From Arthrobacter sp. Soil782 (lineage in GTDB: Bacteria; Actinomycetota; Actinomycetes; Actinomycetales; Micrococcaceae), in NCBI RefSeq assembly GCF_001428435.1, contig NZ_LMSO01000012.1:62001-126000 (forward strand): a stretch of 64,000 nucleotides of DNA. Direction: 5' to 3'. Below are positions 1-8,372 of the stretch, piece after piece (position 1 is the stretch's first letter; each line of letters begins with the position of its first letter). The translations under genes were made by a program, and so were the position numbers. Below the pieces are notes generated by a model that had not been told where the DNA came from, made no database searches, and worked only from the letters and a program-made list of their open reading frames with translations.

Positions 1-180
1 GCGGCGGCGGGTATCAGTGCCGTGCTGCTGACCGGGTGCGACGATCCGGGCGAAGGAAACTCGCCGGAAGAAGTTGAAGAAACCGAGTTCGACGACAACA
101 ACGGTATTGACGATGACCTTGAGGATGGCGCGGACGGCGACGAAGCGCCATCGGACGTAGCCACAGAACCTTCGGAGTGA
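1..180 (+). CDS. C-terminal part of an acidic lipoprotein (5' end outside window)
   Basis: The frame is open from the first base to a TGA and encodes 59 residues. It begins inside a hydrophobic signal segment that ends in a lipobox, LLTGC, so the mature protein would start at that cysteine and be anchored to the outer face of the membrane. After the cysteine nearly every second residue is Asp or Glu, with no recognisable domain. The family is unknown. What is visible is only the end of the signal peptide and a short acidic tail, so the gene is either a very small lipoprotein or one whose start lies a few codons upstream. Confidence 0.6.
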   Translation, partial: AAAGISAVLLTGCDDPGEGNSPEEVEETEFDDNNGIDDDLEDGADGDEAPSDVATEPSE

Positions 181-259
181 TAACCATGACGCACAGTGAT
201 TCACCTCGCCACGAAGATCTACCCATCTCGCCGAAGACACCGAAAATGACGTCTCCACC

Positions 260-487
260 TAAGCTGCCCGGTGCCCGGCCGGGCACGGGACGGGGTGCGT
301 CACCACCGACGAGCTGGGCCGGACCGGCGTCGAGGGAGTCTGGGCGACCGGGAACGCTGCCGATCCGGCGGCCCAGGTCATCGTTGCCGCCGGTGATTCT
401 ACCGGCTCGCAGTGGCGGTGAATGCTGCGCTGATTGAGGATGACGTTGCTCAAATCCGGAGCTCACGAGCATCCACTCCCATAAAAT
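260..487 (+). pseudogene. Remnant of a thioredoxin-reductase-like FAD oxidoreductase (C-terminal end, frameshifted)
   Basis: Reading from base 293, the frame gives a stretch containing VTTDELGRTGVEGVWATGN followed by AADPAAQVIVAAG. This is the C-terminal FAD-binding signature of the thioredoxin reductase-like family (the 'GV.GVWAAGN..DP.AQV..AA' pattern). That frame hits a stop at 388-390. Another frame then continues with LAVAVNAALIEDDVAQ, which is how such proteins go on after the glycine-rich turn, to a stop near 487. The upstream two thirds of the enzyme, with the NAD site and CxxC, are absent. A stop at 260-262 closes the frame on the 5' side. The stretch from 181 to 259 shows nothing I recognise. 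Confidence 0.6.
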
Positions 488-500
488 AAGCGTACTTATT
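485..500. promoter_or_regulatory. Inverted repeat upstream of the DUF2231-Rieske gene
   Basis: Arms AATAAG and CTTATT are separated by CGTA. The site is AT-rich in a GC-rich setting and lies about 75 bases before the next start codon, where an operator or promoter element would be expected. No regulator gene is adjacent, so the binding protein is unknown. Confidence 0.3.
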
Positions 501-573
501 GCTTCCCCTTCCGTGGGGGCTGGGCTAGCGTCGGACTATCTGCTGGTTCACCGTCTCAGAAGGAGTGGCTGCC

Positions 574-1515
574 ATGGACATGGCCACCATCAACGCGTCG
601 CTGGATAATGTCATCGGGCGGGTGGAACGGGCCGAAGCCCTCGACCGCCCGGCCAATGCGCTCGCAAACCTGGTGGGCAAGTGGCTGAAGCCCGGACCCG
701 TCAAAAATCTTCTCAGCGGTACCGGGATAGGGCATCCGGCCCACCCCATTCTGGTCCTGCTCCCCTTGGGATCGTGGGCGTCAGCCTTCTTCCTTGACGT
801 GGCCGGTGGACCTAACCCAGGGAGTGCGACGGCGGCGCGCAGGCTGATCATCCTCGGAAACCTCACGGCGTTGCCGACGGCCCTGACCGGGCTGAGCGAC
901 TGGGCAGATACCCAGGGAGCCGAGCGCAGGGTGGGCTTTGTCCACGCAGCCCTCAACGTCGCCGCTCTTGGGGTCTTCACCGCCAGCGCCGCTGCGCGCG
1001 CAACCCAGGCGCGCGGTGCCGGCGTCCTGACAGCGGCGCTTGGCATGGGTCTCGTGTCAGCGTCCGGCTGGCTCGGCGGGCACCTGGCCTACGCGCGCGG
1101 CGTGGGCACCGACACCACTGCGTTCGAGGTTGCGCCGACGGACTGGACCGATGTTGCCGCTCTCGAGGACGTCACCGACAAACCGGTATGTGTAGACGCC
1201 GGTGGAGTTGCCGTGCTGCTTGTCCGCCATGACGGCGAGGTGCGGGCGATCTCCGACCGCTGCACGCATCGCGGAGGACCACTCCACCAGGGAACGATCG
1301 CGGATGGATGTGTGGAATGCCCGTGGCACGGCAGCCGCTTCCGGTTGGCGGACGGGCAAATCGACCGGGGCCCTGCAACCAGGCCGCAGCGGGCTTTCGA
1401 GGTGCGCGCGGTAGACGGCCGGGTCCAGGTACGGGCGGTTGCCGATCCCGGCAGCCTCCGGACCGAACCGGTGACCGGTAGCGCGGGATTGAATGGTGGC
1501 GGAAGCAGCTCCTAA
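574..1515 (+). CDS. DUF2231 membrane domain fused to a Rieske [2Fe-2S] domain
   Basis: The N-terminal half carries the DUF2231 signature (GIGHPAHPILVLLPLGSW) and several hydrophobic helices. The C-terminal third is a Rieske ferredoxin domain with the paired cluster motifs CTH (Cys about residue 230) and CPWH (Cys about residue 249). The protein is therefore probably a membrane-bound electron-transfer protein; its redox partner is not visible nearby. I chose the ATG at 574 because AAGGAG at 560-565 is 8 bases upstream; the GTG at 565 overlaps that site. The gene stands alone, about 100 bases before the aldehyde dehydrogenase. DUF2231-Rieske fusions are known in actinobacteria, but their role is not settled. 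Confidence 0.85.
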   Translation: MDMATINASLDNVIGRVERAEALDRPANALANLVGKWLKPGPVKNLLSGTGIGHPAHPILVLLPLGSWASAFFLDVAGGPNPGSATAARRLIILGNLTALPTALTGLSDWADTQGAERRVGFVHAALNVAALGVFTASAAARATQARGAGVLTAALGMGLVSASGWLGGHLAYARGVGTDTTAFEVAPTDWTDVAALEDVTDKPVCVDAGGVAVLLVRHDGEVRAISDRCTHRGGPLHQGTIADGCVECPWHGSRFRLADGQIDRGPATRPQRAFEVRAVDGRVQVRAVADPGSLRTEPVTGSAGLNGGGSSS

Positions 1516-1615
1516 CCGCCCACTCTGACGCAGAAGCGTTGTCGAGGCTGTGTAAACCGCCGCCGAATGGGTACTTCTTTGGCACGAAGCAACAGCTGCG
1601 AGACGAAGGAGCGCA

Positions 1616-3031
1616 ATGACGAGCGAGCCCCAGACCATGACCCGCGGCAGCGTCGGCGAGGAATCCGCCCTGACCATCTGGAACCCGCGGGACGGCAGCA
1701 CCGTAGGAACACTCGAGAGCGCCGGGCGAGAGCAGGTTGCGCTCGCCGTCCAGCTCGCAAGGACCGTCCATCCGGAGTGGGCCGCGACGGCACCCGCGGA
1801 GCGGGCAGCCATGGTTCGAGCCGCAGCCGGCGCACTGCGCGCGGGTGCGGACACGTTGGCAGAGCTGAACAGCAGGGAGACCGGACGGCCGCGCGAGGAG
1901 GCCCTTGCCGGCATTGAGGCCGGAGCTTCCACCCTTGAGCAGTATGCCGAGCTGGGGCCGCTGCATCGCGGCCACAGCCTCCGCGGGTCCGCACTCGCCT
2001 CTGACTACACGGTTACGGAGCCGCGTGGCGTGGCGGTGCTGCTTACTCCCTGGAATGATCCGGTTGCCGTTGCTGCGGGACTGCTCGGTGCAGCCCTGGT
2101 CACCGGCAACACTGTCCTGCACAAGCCCAGCGAACGTTGTCCGCACGTGGGCCAACTGCTCGGCGAGCTCCTGTCGCCCTGTTTTCCTGCTGGTGTGCTG
2201 ACCACCCTTACCGGAGGTCCCGAGGTCGGATCAATGCTCACCTCGGAGGACGGCGTTGACGTCTTCGCTCACGTTGGCTCCAGCGCCACCGGCGCCCGCA
2301 TTGCGCGTGCTGCGGTGCTCACCGGCGCACATGTGCTCCGCGAGAACGGTGGCAATGATCCGTTGCTGATTGACTACGACGTGGACCCGGCCTGGGCAGC
2401 GGAGCAGGCCGCTATCGGCGCCTTCAGCAATACCGGACAGATTTGCACCGCCGTCGAACGCATCTACGTTGTGGACGCGATTGCAGACGAGTTCTGTGCC
2501 GCGCTGGTCACTGAAGCACGACGGCGCAACGAGTCCGGAACTTTCGCGCCGCTCGTTGACCGCCGCTTGCGCGATGCCGTTCACGCGCAGGTCCAGGCGG
2601 CGGTCTCTGAAGGAGCCGAACCGGCAGAAGGTGGGGTGATTCCGGATGGACCCGGCGCCTACTACCCGGCGACTGTCCTGCTGAACTGCAGTGACCGGAT
2701 GGAGATCATGACGGAGGAAACCTTTGGCCCGGTGGCTCCCGTGGTGCGCGTGGGCAGCTTCGAGGAAGGGCTGAAACTCGCAGCGGCGGGGAAGTACGGC
2801 CTGGCGGCGAATGTCCTGACCGCCGGCATCACGCACGCGCAGAAGGCAGTTGCTGCTTTTCCAGCCGGAACGGTCAAGGTCAACGCAGTCTTTGGTGGCG
2901 CTCCCGGCGGCTCTGCCCAACCGCGCGGTGAGAGCGGCCAGGGCTTCGGCTACGGACCGGAGTTGCTAGACGAGTTCTGCAGGGTGAAGGTAGTGCACAT
3001 CGAGGCGCCCGGAAAGCCCATCGGATCATGA
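1616..3031 (+). CDS. Aldehyde dehydrogenase family protein
   Basis: This 471-residue protein has the NAD(P)-dependent aldehyde dehydrogenase layout: TPWNDP in the cofactor region, the general-base glutamate in RENGGNDP, and the catalytic cysteine in FSNTGQICTA. A late EETFGPVAPVVR motif completes it. It would oxidise an aldehyde to an acid in the cytoplasm; the substrate cannot be read from sequence. The SD GAAGGAGC precedes the ATG. Its stop overlaps the start of the HldE-like gene by four bases (ATGA), so the two are translationally coupled. A role in sugar-aldehyde or heptose-related metabolism is an inference from that coupling only. Confidence 0.88.
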   Translation: MTSEPQTMTRGSVGEESALTIWNPRDGSTVGTLESAGREQVALAVQLARTVHPEWAATAPAERAAMVRAAAGALRAGADTLAELNSRETGRPREEALAGIEAGASTLEQYAELGPLHRGHSLRGSALASDYTVTEPRGVAVLLTPWNDPVAVAAGLLGAALVTGNTVLHKPSERCPHVGQLLGELLSPCFPAGVLTTLTGGPEVGSMLTSEDGVDVFAHVGSSATGARIARAAVLTGAHVLRENGGNDPLLIDYDVDPAWAAEQAAIGAFSNTGQICTAVERIYVVDAIADEFCAALVTEARRRNESGTFAPLVDRRLRDAVHAQVQAAVSEGAEPAEGGVIPDGPGAYYPATVLLNCSDRMEIMTEETFGPVAPVVRVGSFEEGLKLAAAGKYGLAANVLTAGITHAQKAVAAFPAGTVKVNAVFGGAPGGSAQPRGESGQGFGYGPELLDEFCRVKVVHIEAPGKPIGS

Positions 3032-4521
3032 CTACGCTGTCGGAAACCCGTGGCCTCACCGAGTGGGTGCCTCTCGAGCTTGCCCGTGCGGCACCGGTGG
3101 TGACCGTGGTTGGCGACGTGATCCTGGACGGTTGGTGGAGGGGGAACATTGAACGGTTCTGCCGCGAGGCTCCCGCGCCCGTCGTCGACGTCCAACGCAG
3201 GGACTACGCTCCCGGCGGCGCAGCAAACACAGCCATGAACCTTGCTGCTCTCGGCGCCAGCGTGCGTCTGGTTGGCCTGGTCGGAACCGACGACGCCGGC
3301 ACCCGGCTGCGCGCGCTGCTGGACAGCGCGGGGGTGAACACCTCCGGACTGATCGCCGCGCCCGGCGTCCGCACAACTACCAAGAACCGCGTCATCGGCG
3401 GCGACCAGGTGATGCTGCGCCTTGATGATCAGGACGGTGAGCCGCCCGCGGATTCCGTGGCCGCGCTAGCCGCGGCGGTTCCGGCCGCGCTGCAGGGCAG
3501 TGCCGCCGTCGTCGTTTGTGATTATGGCACCGGAGCGCTGGGCGGCGCCGTGCGGCAAGCGCTGCGGGACCACGTTGGCGGGGCGCTTACGGTGGTGGAT
3601 GCGCATGACCCGCGGCCGTGGTCGGACTTGTCGCCGGCTATCGTGACGCCGAATGCACAGGAGGCGGCGCGGCTGTTGGGCACCGCGTTCCCGTCCACTG
3701 CTGCGGGAGAACGGGTGGACCTGGTGACCGAACACCGGGAGGAGCTTTTCGCGGCGACGGGTGCGGGCGCCGTCGTCGTGACGCTGGACCGGGACGGAAC
3801 AGTGCTGCTCGCTGAGGAGGGTCAGGCGCACCGGACGTGGGCGCGGCCCGCATCCGAGAAACAGGCGTCCGGGGCAGGAGATACGTTCGTTGCCTGCCTG
3901 ACGGCTGGGCGGGCCGCGGGAATGCCGATGAGCGCTGCGCTCGATCTGGCGCAGGCTGCGGCGGATGTTGTGGTGGGCCGGGCTGGAACATCGGTGTGTT
4001 CCACTGCCGATCTTGCGCAGTACCTGGGTGGCCTGTCCTCGACAACCCTGCCGCTGGATGAGCTGCTGCAGCGGGTGGAGTCAGAGCGGGAGCAGAGCCG
4101 GCGGATTGTCCTGACGAATGGGTGCTTCGATGTGCTGCACCGAGGCCATACGCGCTATCTGACGCAGGCCAAGCAGTTGGGCGACGTGCTGGTTGTGGCC
4201 CTGAACGGCGATGACTCGGTGCGTCGTCTGAAGGGACCGGACCGCCCTATTAACTCGCTCGCCGACCGGGCGGGGGTCATTGCGGCGCTCAGCTGTGTCG
4301 ACTATGTAACCGCCTTTGACACCGACACCCCGGTGCCGCTCATTGAAGCGTTGCGGCCGGATATCTACGCGAAGGGCGGAGACTACTCGTCCCAGATGCT
4401 CGAGGAGGCGCCGGTCGTGGAGCGCTGCGGGGGAGTGGTCCGAATCCTCGACTACGTATCCGAGCATTCGACGACGGCGATGGTCAAGAAAATCCGTACC
4501 GCTCCCACTGCTGCGCAATGA
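3028..4521 (+). CDS. hldE: Bifunctional heptose-7-phosphate kinase / heptose-1-phosphate nucleotidyltransferase (HldE-like)
   Basis: The N-terminal ~320 residues are a PfkB-type kinase with PGGAANTAMNLAALGA near residue 65 and the anion-hole motif GAGDTF. The C-terminal ~150 residues are a nucleotidyltransferase with TNGCFDVLHRGH carrying the HxGH site. At 497 residues, order and size match HldE/RfaE, which phosphorylates heptose-7-phosphate at C1 and then makes an NDP-heptose. In Gram-negatives this feeds lipopolysaccharide; in a Gram-positive host it would feed a cell-surface heptose glycan. It is coupled at both ends by ATGA overlaps, to the aldehyde dehydrogenase upstream and to a broken glycosyltransferase downstream. 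No isomerase or phosphatase for the rest of the heptose route is nearby. Confidence 0.85.
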   Translation: MTTLSETRGLTEWVPLELARAAPVVTVVGDVILDGWWRGNIERFCREAPAPVVDVQRRDYAPGGAANTAMNLAALGASVRLVGLVGTDDAGTRLRALLDSAGVNTSGLIAAPGVRTTTKNRVIGGDQVMLRLDDQDGEPPADSVAALAAAVPAALQGSAAVVVCDYGTGALGGAVRQALRDHVGGALTVVDAHDPRPWSDLSPAIVTPNAQEAARLLGTAFPSTAAGERVDLVTEHREELFAATGAGAVVVTLDRDGTVLLAEEGQAHRTWARPASEKQASGAGDTFVACLTAGRAAGMPMSAALDLAQAAADVVVGRAGTSVCSTADLAQYLGGLSSTTLPLDELLQRVESEREQSRRIVLTNGCFDVLHRGHTRYLTQAKQLGDVLVVALNGDDSVRRLKGPDRPINSLADRAGVIAALSCVDYVTAFDTDTPVPLIEALRPDIYAKGGDYSSQMLEEAPVVERCGGVVRILDYVSEHSTTAMVKKIRTAPTAAQ

Positions 4522-5148
4522 GCCGGCTCGAGCGGAATCTGCCTCGACGCGGAGTGGCGCAGCAGCGGCACATGCTGCTGGAGCACTCTCGTGCGCAGCA
4601 GGCGCTGTTTCTGGATAATGACGTCTGGCTCGAACCAGGAATGATTGCCCGCATGCACGCCGCTCTGAATGAAGCGGGCTGCGGCTTCGTGGGCGCCTCG
4701 GTTCAGGGGCTGTCCTTTCTCGATGACTATCGGGAGCACGAGCGTGAACCGCTTGAACTGTGGGAGAGAAGGTGTCCGCCCTGAGCGAGTGCGGCGGGAT
4801 GACCCGTCTTTTGGCCGGTGGGCGCTGCACAACGCCGCCAACCTCACACACGCTGCAGCGGAGCTCAACCTAGCCCCGGAGGACTGGCGGCTGTACAAGG
4901 TGGCCTGGGTGGGAGGATGTGTTCTCTTCGACCGGGACGCACTGGTGGATTGCGGCGGGTTTGGATTTTGGGACCAGCTGCCCGTCGACCTTGCAGGCGA
5001 GGACGTTGCCGCGCAGTGGCGCGTGATGGAACGGTACGGCGGCGCCGGAATTCTGCCATCGCGAGCAGTGCATCTCGAATCGCCCACTACGGTGCCGTAC
5101 CGCGAAACGGATGCGGCCGACGTCGTGCTTGGTGTCGATGAGGTTTAG
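4518..5148 (+). pseudogene. Frameshifted and 5'-truncated family 2 glycosyltransferase
   Basis: The first frame encodes 88 residues, including the GT-A metal-binding motif as ALFLDNDVWLEPG, and stops at 4784. The conserved sequence continues in another frame as EGVRPERVRRDDPSFGRW and runs to a stop at 5148. A one-base insertion near 4767 (in GAGAGAAG) accounts for the switch. The N-terminal nucleotide-sugar-binding strand expected of a GT2 enzyme, roughly the first 75 residues, is also missing; the remnant begins inside the ATGA overlap with hldE. This was presumably the transferase using the sugar nucleotide made by the neighbouring enzyme, and it is now probably inactive. Confidence 0.75.
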
Positions 5149-5214
5149 GTCGAGCGAATTCCGGACCGAACGCTGCTGTGTTTGAATTGCGGGATGCTTG
5201 CCACGGGGGAAATT

Positions 5215-6246
5215 GTGTCGGCGCCGAAACTCGCCAAGGGTGATCGTGTTGCGGTGTTGTCGCCCTCGTTTGCGGCACCTGGCTTCGCGCCGGCCATTCA
5301 TGAGCAGGCAATGAGCCGCCTAGCCGCTGCGACTGGGCTCATTCCCGTGGAGTTTCCCACGACTCGTCTGCTCGGGGCGACAGCCGAAGCTCGCGCTGCT
5401 GACCTCAACGCTGCATTCGCGGATACCAGCATTCGCGCCATTCTGTCGACGATCGGTGGTGACGACCAGATCACCGTCATCCCACTGCTGGATCCGGCGG
5501 CGGTTCGTGCCGATCCGAAGATCTTCCTTGGGTACAGCGACAATACGAACCTGCTCAATTGGTTATGGCAGCAGGGCGTGTCAGGTTTCTACGGCGGGTC
5601 AACTCAGGTTCACCTCGGACCGGGACCTCAGATTGACGGCATCCACCGTGCCTCCCTGAAAGCTGCGTTGATGACGGGCGAAGAGTTGGAAATCGTCGAG
5701 CCCGGTGAATCAGAAGACTTCGGACTTGATTGGCAAGACCCTGATGCGCTTGTCGAGTTCGGAGAGCGGGAGCCCACCGAAGCGTGGACCTGGGCTGGAC
5801 CCGAACGCAAGGTGTCCGGGCGGACCTGGGGAGGTTGTCTGGAGGTCATCGATCAGCTCGCCCTGGCCGATCGTCTACCGCGGGCCGCGGATCTCCGCGG
5901 GTCAATATTGTTGCTGGAGACCAGCGAGCTCATTCCTCCTGCGGACTGGGTAAAACGTTGGGTTCGGGCACTTGGGGAACGCGGCATCCTCGAAGCAGTA
6001 GAAGGGGTTCTGCTTGCGCGGCCTCCCACCAGCGACTTCGGAGCCCGCCCTGAGCGGCGGGAACGCGCCGGCCTACGGGCAGCCCAGTACGGTGCTGTCA
6101 TCGAGCAGGTAACTTCATACAACCCTCGCGCCGTAGTCTGCGCTGGTGTGCCCTTCGGGCATACGCGGCCACAATGGATCCTGCCTTATGGCGGACCGAT
6201 CACGATGGACGGGAAGGCCCGCACCATAAACGCCCTTTATAGGTAG
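5215..6246 (+). CDS. S66 family LD-carboxypeptidase (LdcA/MccF-like)
   Basis: The sequence begins KGDRVAVLSPS and has the nucleophile Ser in GYSDNT (about residue 108), the catalytic Glu in GRTWGGCLEVI and the His in GVPFGHTRP, the Ser-Glu-His triad of peptidase family S66. These cytoplasmic enzymes trim the terminal D-alanine of muropeptide tetrapeptides (LdcA) or cleave peptidyl-nucleotide antibiotics such as microcin C (MccF). Length, about 343 residues, is closer to the MccF branch. I prefer the GTG at 5215, five bases after GGGGGA and matching the usual N-terminus; an ATG at 5194 and a TTG at 5182 are alternatives. It appears to be a single gene. Confidence 0.85.
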   Translation: MSAPKLAKGDRVAVLSPSFAAPGFAPAIHEQAMSRLAAATGLIPVEFPTTRLLGATAEARAADLNAAFADTSIRAILSTIGGDDQITVIPLLDPAAVRADPKIFLGYSDNTNLLNWLWQQGVSGFYGGSTQVHLGPGPQIDGIHRASLKAALMTGEELEIVEPGESEDFGLDWQDPDALVEFGEREPTEAWTWAGPERKVSGRTWGGCLEVIDQLALADRLPRAADLRGSILLLETSELIPPADWVKRWVRALGERGILEAVEGVLLARPPTSDFGARPERRERAGLRAAQYGAVIEQVTSYNPRAVVCAGVPFGHTRPQWILPYGGPITMDGKARTINALYR

Positions 6247-6519
6247 GCCTGATCGAGTCCTTGGGAAGGTTTTGAAAATGCCGACGCCACAGTCTCCCGG
6301 CCCATCGCGGCTGGATGCTCCTGGGCAGTTAGTGCTGCGGGCTCCATGCGCTAGTTACTTGCGACGACGACAACCCAGGGTCGATTGCAACGATCGAGCG
6401 GTGTCGTGGCGTTCTGGACAACGTGGGCGCGGGCGCCGGCCGCAAGCGTCGCTATTGGATCGATCTCGCTTGAGCAGGGAACGTTCGCTGAACAACAGGT
6501 GTGACTCTTCGGTTCAGCG
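6247..6519. other. Intergenic stretch with no recognised gene
   Basis: No frame here has a plausible start with a ribosome-binding site or a recognisable domain. A reverse-strand frame is open over 6351-6599 but overlaps the end of the phosphoglycerol transferase gene and resembles nothing I know. I see no clear terminator hairpin. Confidence 0.4.
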
Positions 6520-8073
6520 CTATTCGATGGCTGGTTCGCCGGCCCAGGCCTTTGCATAGAATTGCGCAGAGGCCGCGTCGAGCAGCTCAGCGTAGGCATC
6601 AGGATTCATCGCTTGCGCTGAGTCAGCGGGCACTGATGGAGCGAAGGCTGACACGCCCAGGCCTGCCTCCTGATCCTGGAGCGTAAGACCGGCCACCTCC
6701 ACAATTGTTGGGTACAGATTCAGTTGGTCCATTTCGGAGCGCACGATGGTGCTGCTGTCCGCTCCCGGGATCCAGATCCGATTAAAGATGGTGCGGTTGT
6801 CATTCCCGCTTAACTGGTCCTCAAAGGGGTCGCCGGTAGTCAGCTGCTTGAGGTGGTCGCCCATGATCACCACGGCGGTGTCCTCAAGATAGCCCTTCTC
6901 CTTCATGTGGTCGACGAATCCGGCCACCTGGGTCATGGAGCAGGCGAACACCGAGGTGGTCGCGTTCTCCGTGTCCACGTCGCAATAGTCATAGACGTGC
7001 AGCGGGGCGTGTGTGTCCAGCGTCAGCATTGTGAGGTTGAACGGCTGCCCGGTGTTCTCCGCCTCGGCGTGCAGCACGTCGATCTCATCCTTGGCGTAGG
7101 CCATCAGCCGTTCATCGCTCAGGCCCCAGTCGCTGCGGAAGTTGTTCTCTGGTTCACCGGCTGCTCGCCAGTCGGAGAGATCTTTGATCTCGGAGTAGCC
7201 GTGACTGCTCAGGAAGACGTCTTTAGCGGCGAATGAAGCATTGGCGCCGCCCAGGAAAACGTTCTTGTATCCCTGCTCGTCCAGAAGATCGCCCAGGCAG
7301 GTAGCCCCACCCAGATAGGTGTCGACTTCACCGCCGAGACTGTTCAGCGCGCCGCTTCCCATGGCGGAGCTTGTGCCCTTCAACGGGATGCCGCACTGCG
7401 TCGAAACGAGGCCGGCCATTGTCCAGCCACCACCCTTGTACTCGCGCAAACTCTCGACGCTTTGCCAACCGTCTGAAGCCTTAGTGACCTCTTTGAGAGA
7501 AGCGAATGCGTCCTTCTCGAAGAGTTGGTCATTCGCGATGGTGCCCTCACCGGACTCAAGATAGATCAACACAAGGTTTCGCTTGAGCGCATCGCCGGTG
7601 ACCGTCGGCTCCACGTAGTAGTTGCCGATGTCATACGACGAATTCGCCGCCTTGATGTAATCCCACAGGCTGACCGTGCTGGCGAAGGACGTGGTGCCCG
7701 CGACAACCAGCCCGGCCACCAGAACGCCGGAGACAGTGTTCATGATCCACTGCGATCGCGGCGGAATGACCGCCGTTTTGTTCCGCCGCCTACGATGCCG
7801 GGCGTAGCGCCACAGCGCGATCCCGGCGGTGATGAGCAGCGGAACTACACCAATACCCAGGACGGCGATCCAGATGATGGGGCCGCCACCGCCGTCGGTT
7901 TCCACGGAGACGAGGTTCAGCAGCATCTGACCAACGGAGATTTCGCCCCAGTGGGAACGAATGATGGCAGCAGCGATGAGCAGTGCGAGGCCCGCCCAGA
8001 TCAGCGCGTAGATACACGTGCGGCCGAGGAAGGTGCCGGCGCGCCGGGTCACTGAAAGAATTGAGCCGAGCAC
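6520..8073 (-). CDS. MdoB/LtaS-like phosphoglycerol transferase (sulfatase superfamily)
   Basis: Three hydrophobic segments in the first ~140 residues are followed by an extracellular alkaline-phosphatase-superfamily domain. Its start is marked by KRNLVLIYLESGEGT. The nucleophile motif GWTMAGLVSTQCGIPL closely matches the OpgB/MdoB pattern, with Thr as nucleophile; DTHAPLHVYDYCD and VIMGDHLKQL supply metal-binding Asp and His residues. It would move phosphoglycerol groups onto a surface glycan or lipid from membrane phosphatidylglycerol. The GTG at 8073 is chosen because GAGGGG lies five bases upstream; a GTG at 8115 gives a longer form. It is divergent from the DUF808 gene, and the acceptor is unknown. 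Confidence 0.8.
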   Translation of the reverse strand: MLGSILSVTRRAGTFLGRTCIYALIWAGLALLIAAAIIRSHWGEISVGQMLLNLVSVETDGGGGPIIWIAVLGIGVVPLLITAGIALWRYARHRRRRNKTAVIPPRSQWIMNTVSGVLVAGLVVAGTTSFASTVSLWDYIKAANSSYDIGNYYVEPTVTGDALKRNLVLIYLESGEGTIANDQLFEKDAFASLKEVTKASDGWQSVESLREYKGGGWTMAGLVSTQCGIPLKGTSSAMGSGALNSLGGEVDTYLGGATCLGDLLDEQGYKNVFLGGANASFAAKDVFLSSHGYSEIKDLSDWRAAGEPENNFRSDWGLSDERLMAYAKDEIDVLHAEAENTGQPFNLTMLTLDTHAPLHVYDYCDVDTENATTSVFACSMTQVAGFVDHMKEKGYLEDTAVVIMGDHLKQLTTGDPFEDQLSGNDNRTIFNRIWIPGADSSTIVRSEMDQLNLYPTIVEVAGLTLQDQEAGLGVSAFAPSVPADSAQAMNPDAYAELLDAASAQFYAKAWAGEPAIE

Positions 8074-8372
8074 GGCAACCCCTCGCGTTTCGCAGCTCGG
8101 ATGTCCGCTGAACACCCTCGATCGTGGTCCGGTTCACGGGTGCCCAGTCGTATATCCATTGTTCATAAGGATTTCATGCGCGAGCCACGAAGGAAAACTT
8201 CATCGAACACCCGCCTGAACCTCTGCTGTGTCACCATCACAGATCATCAGCACGGGTCCGTCCCCGGGGCGGTGACCGGGACATCAGAATATACTCGGAG
8301 CATGTCTTCACAGCGCCTCGACCGAGGCCTCCACGGTCAGCCGTCCGACCCTGAAAATCACGGGAGCACTCG

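Noticed and set aside
177-437. 86-residue open frame on the plus strand after the partial lipoprotein
   Set aside because: It is Pro/Arg/Ser-rich shadow sequence running out of frame across the thioredoxin-reductase-like remnant and has no ribosome site at a plausible distance.
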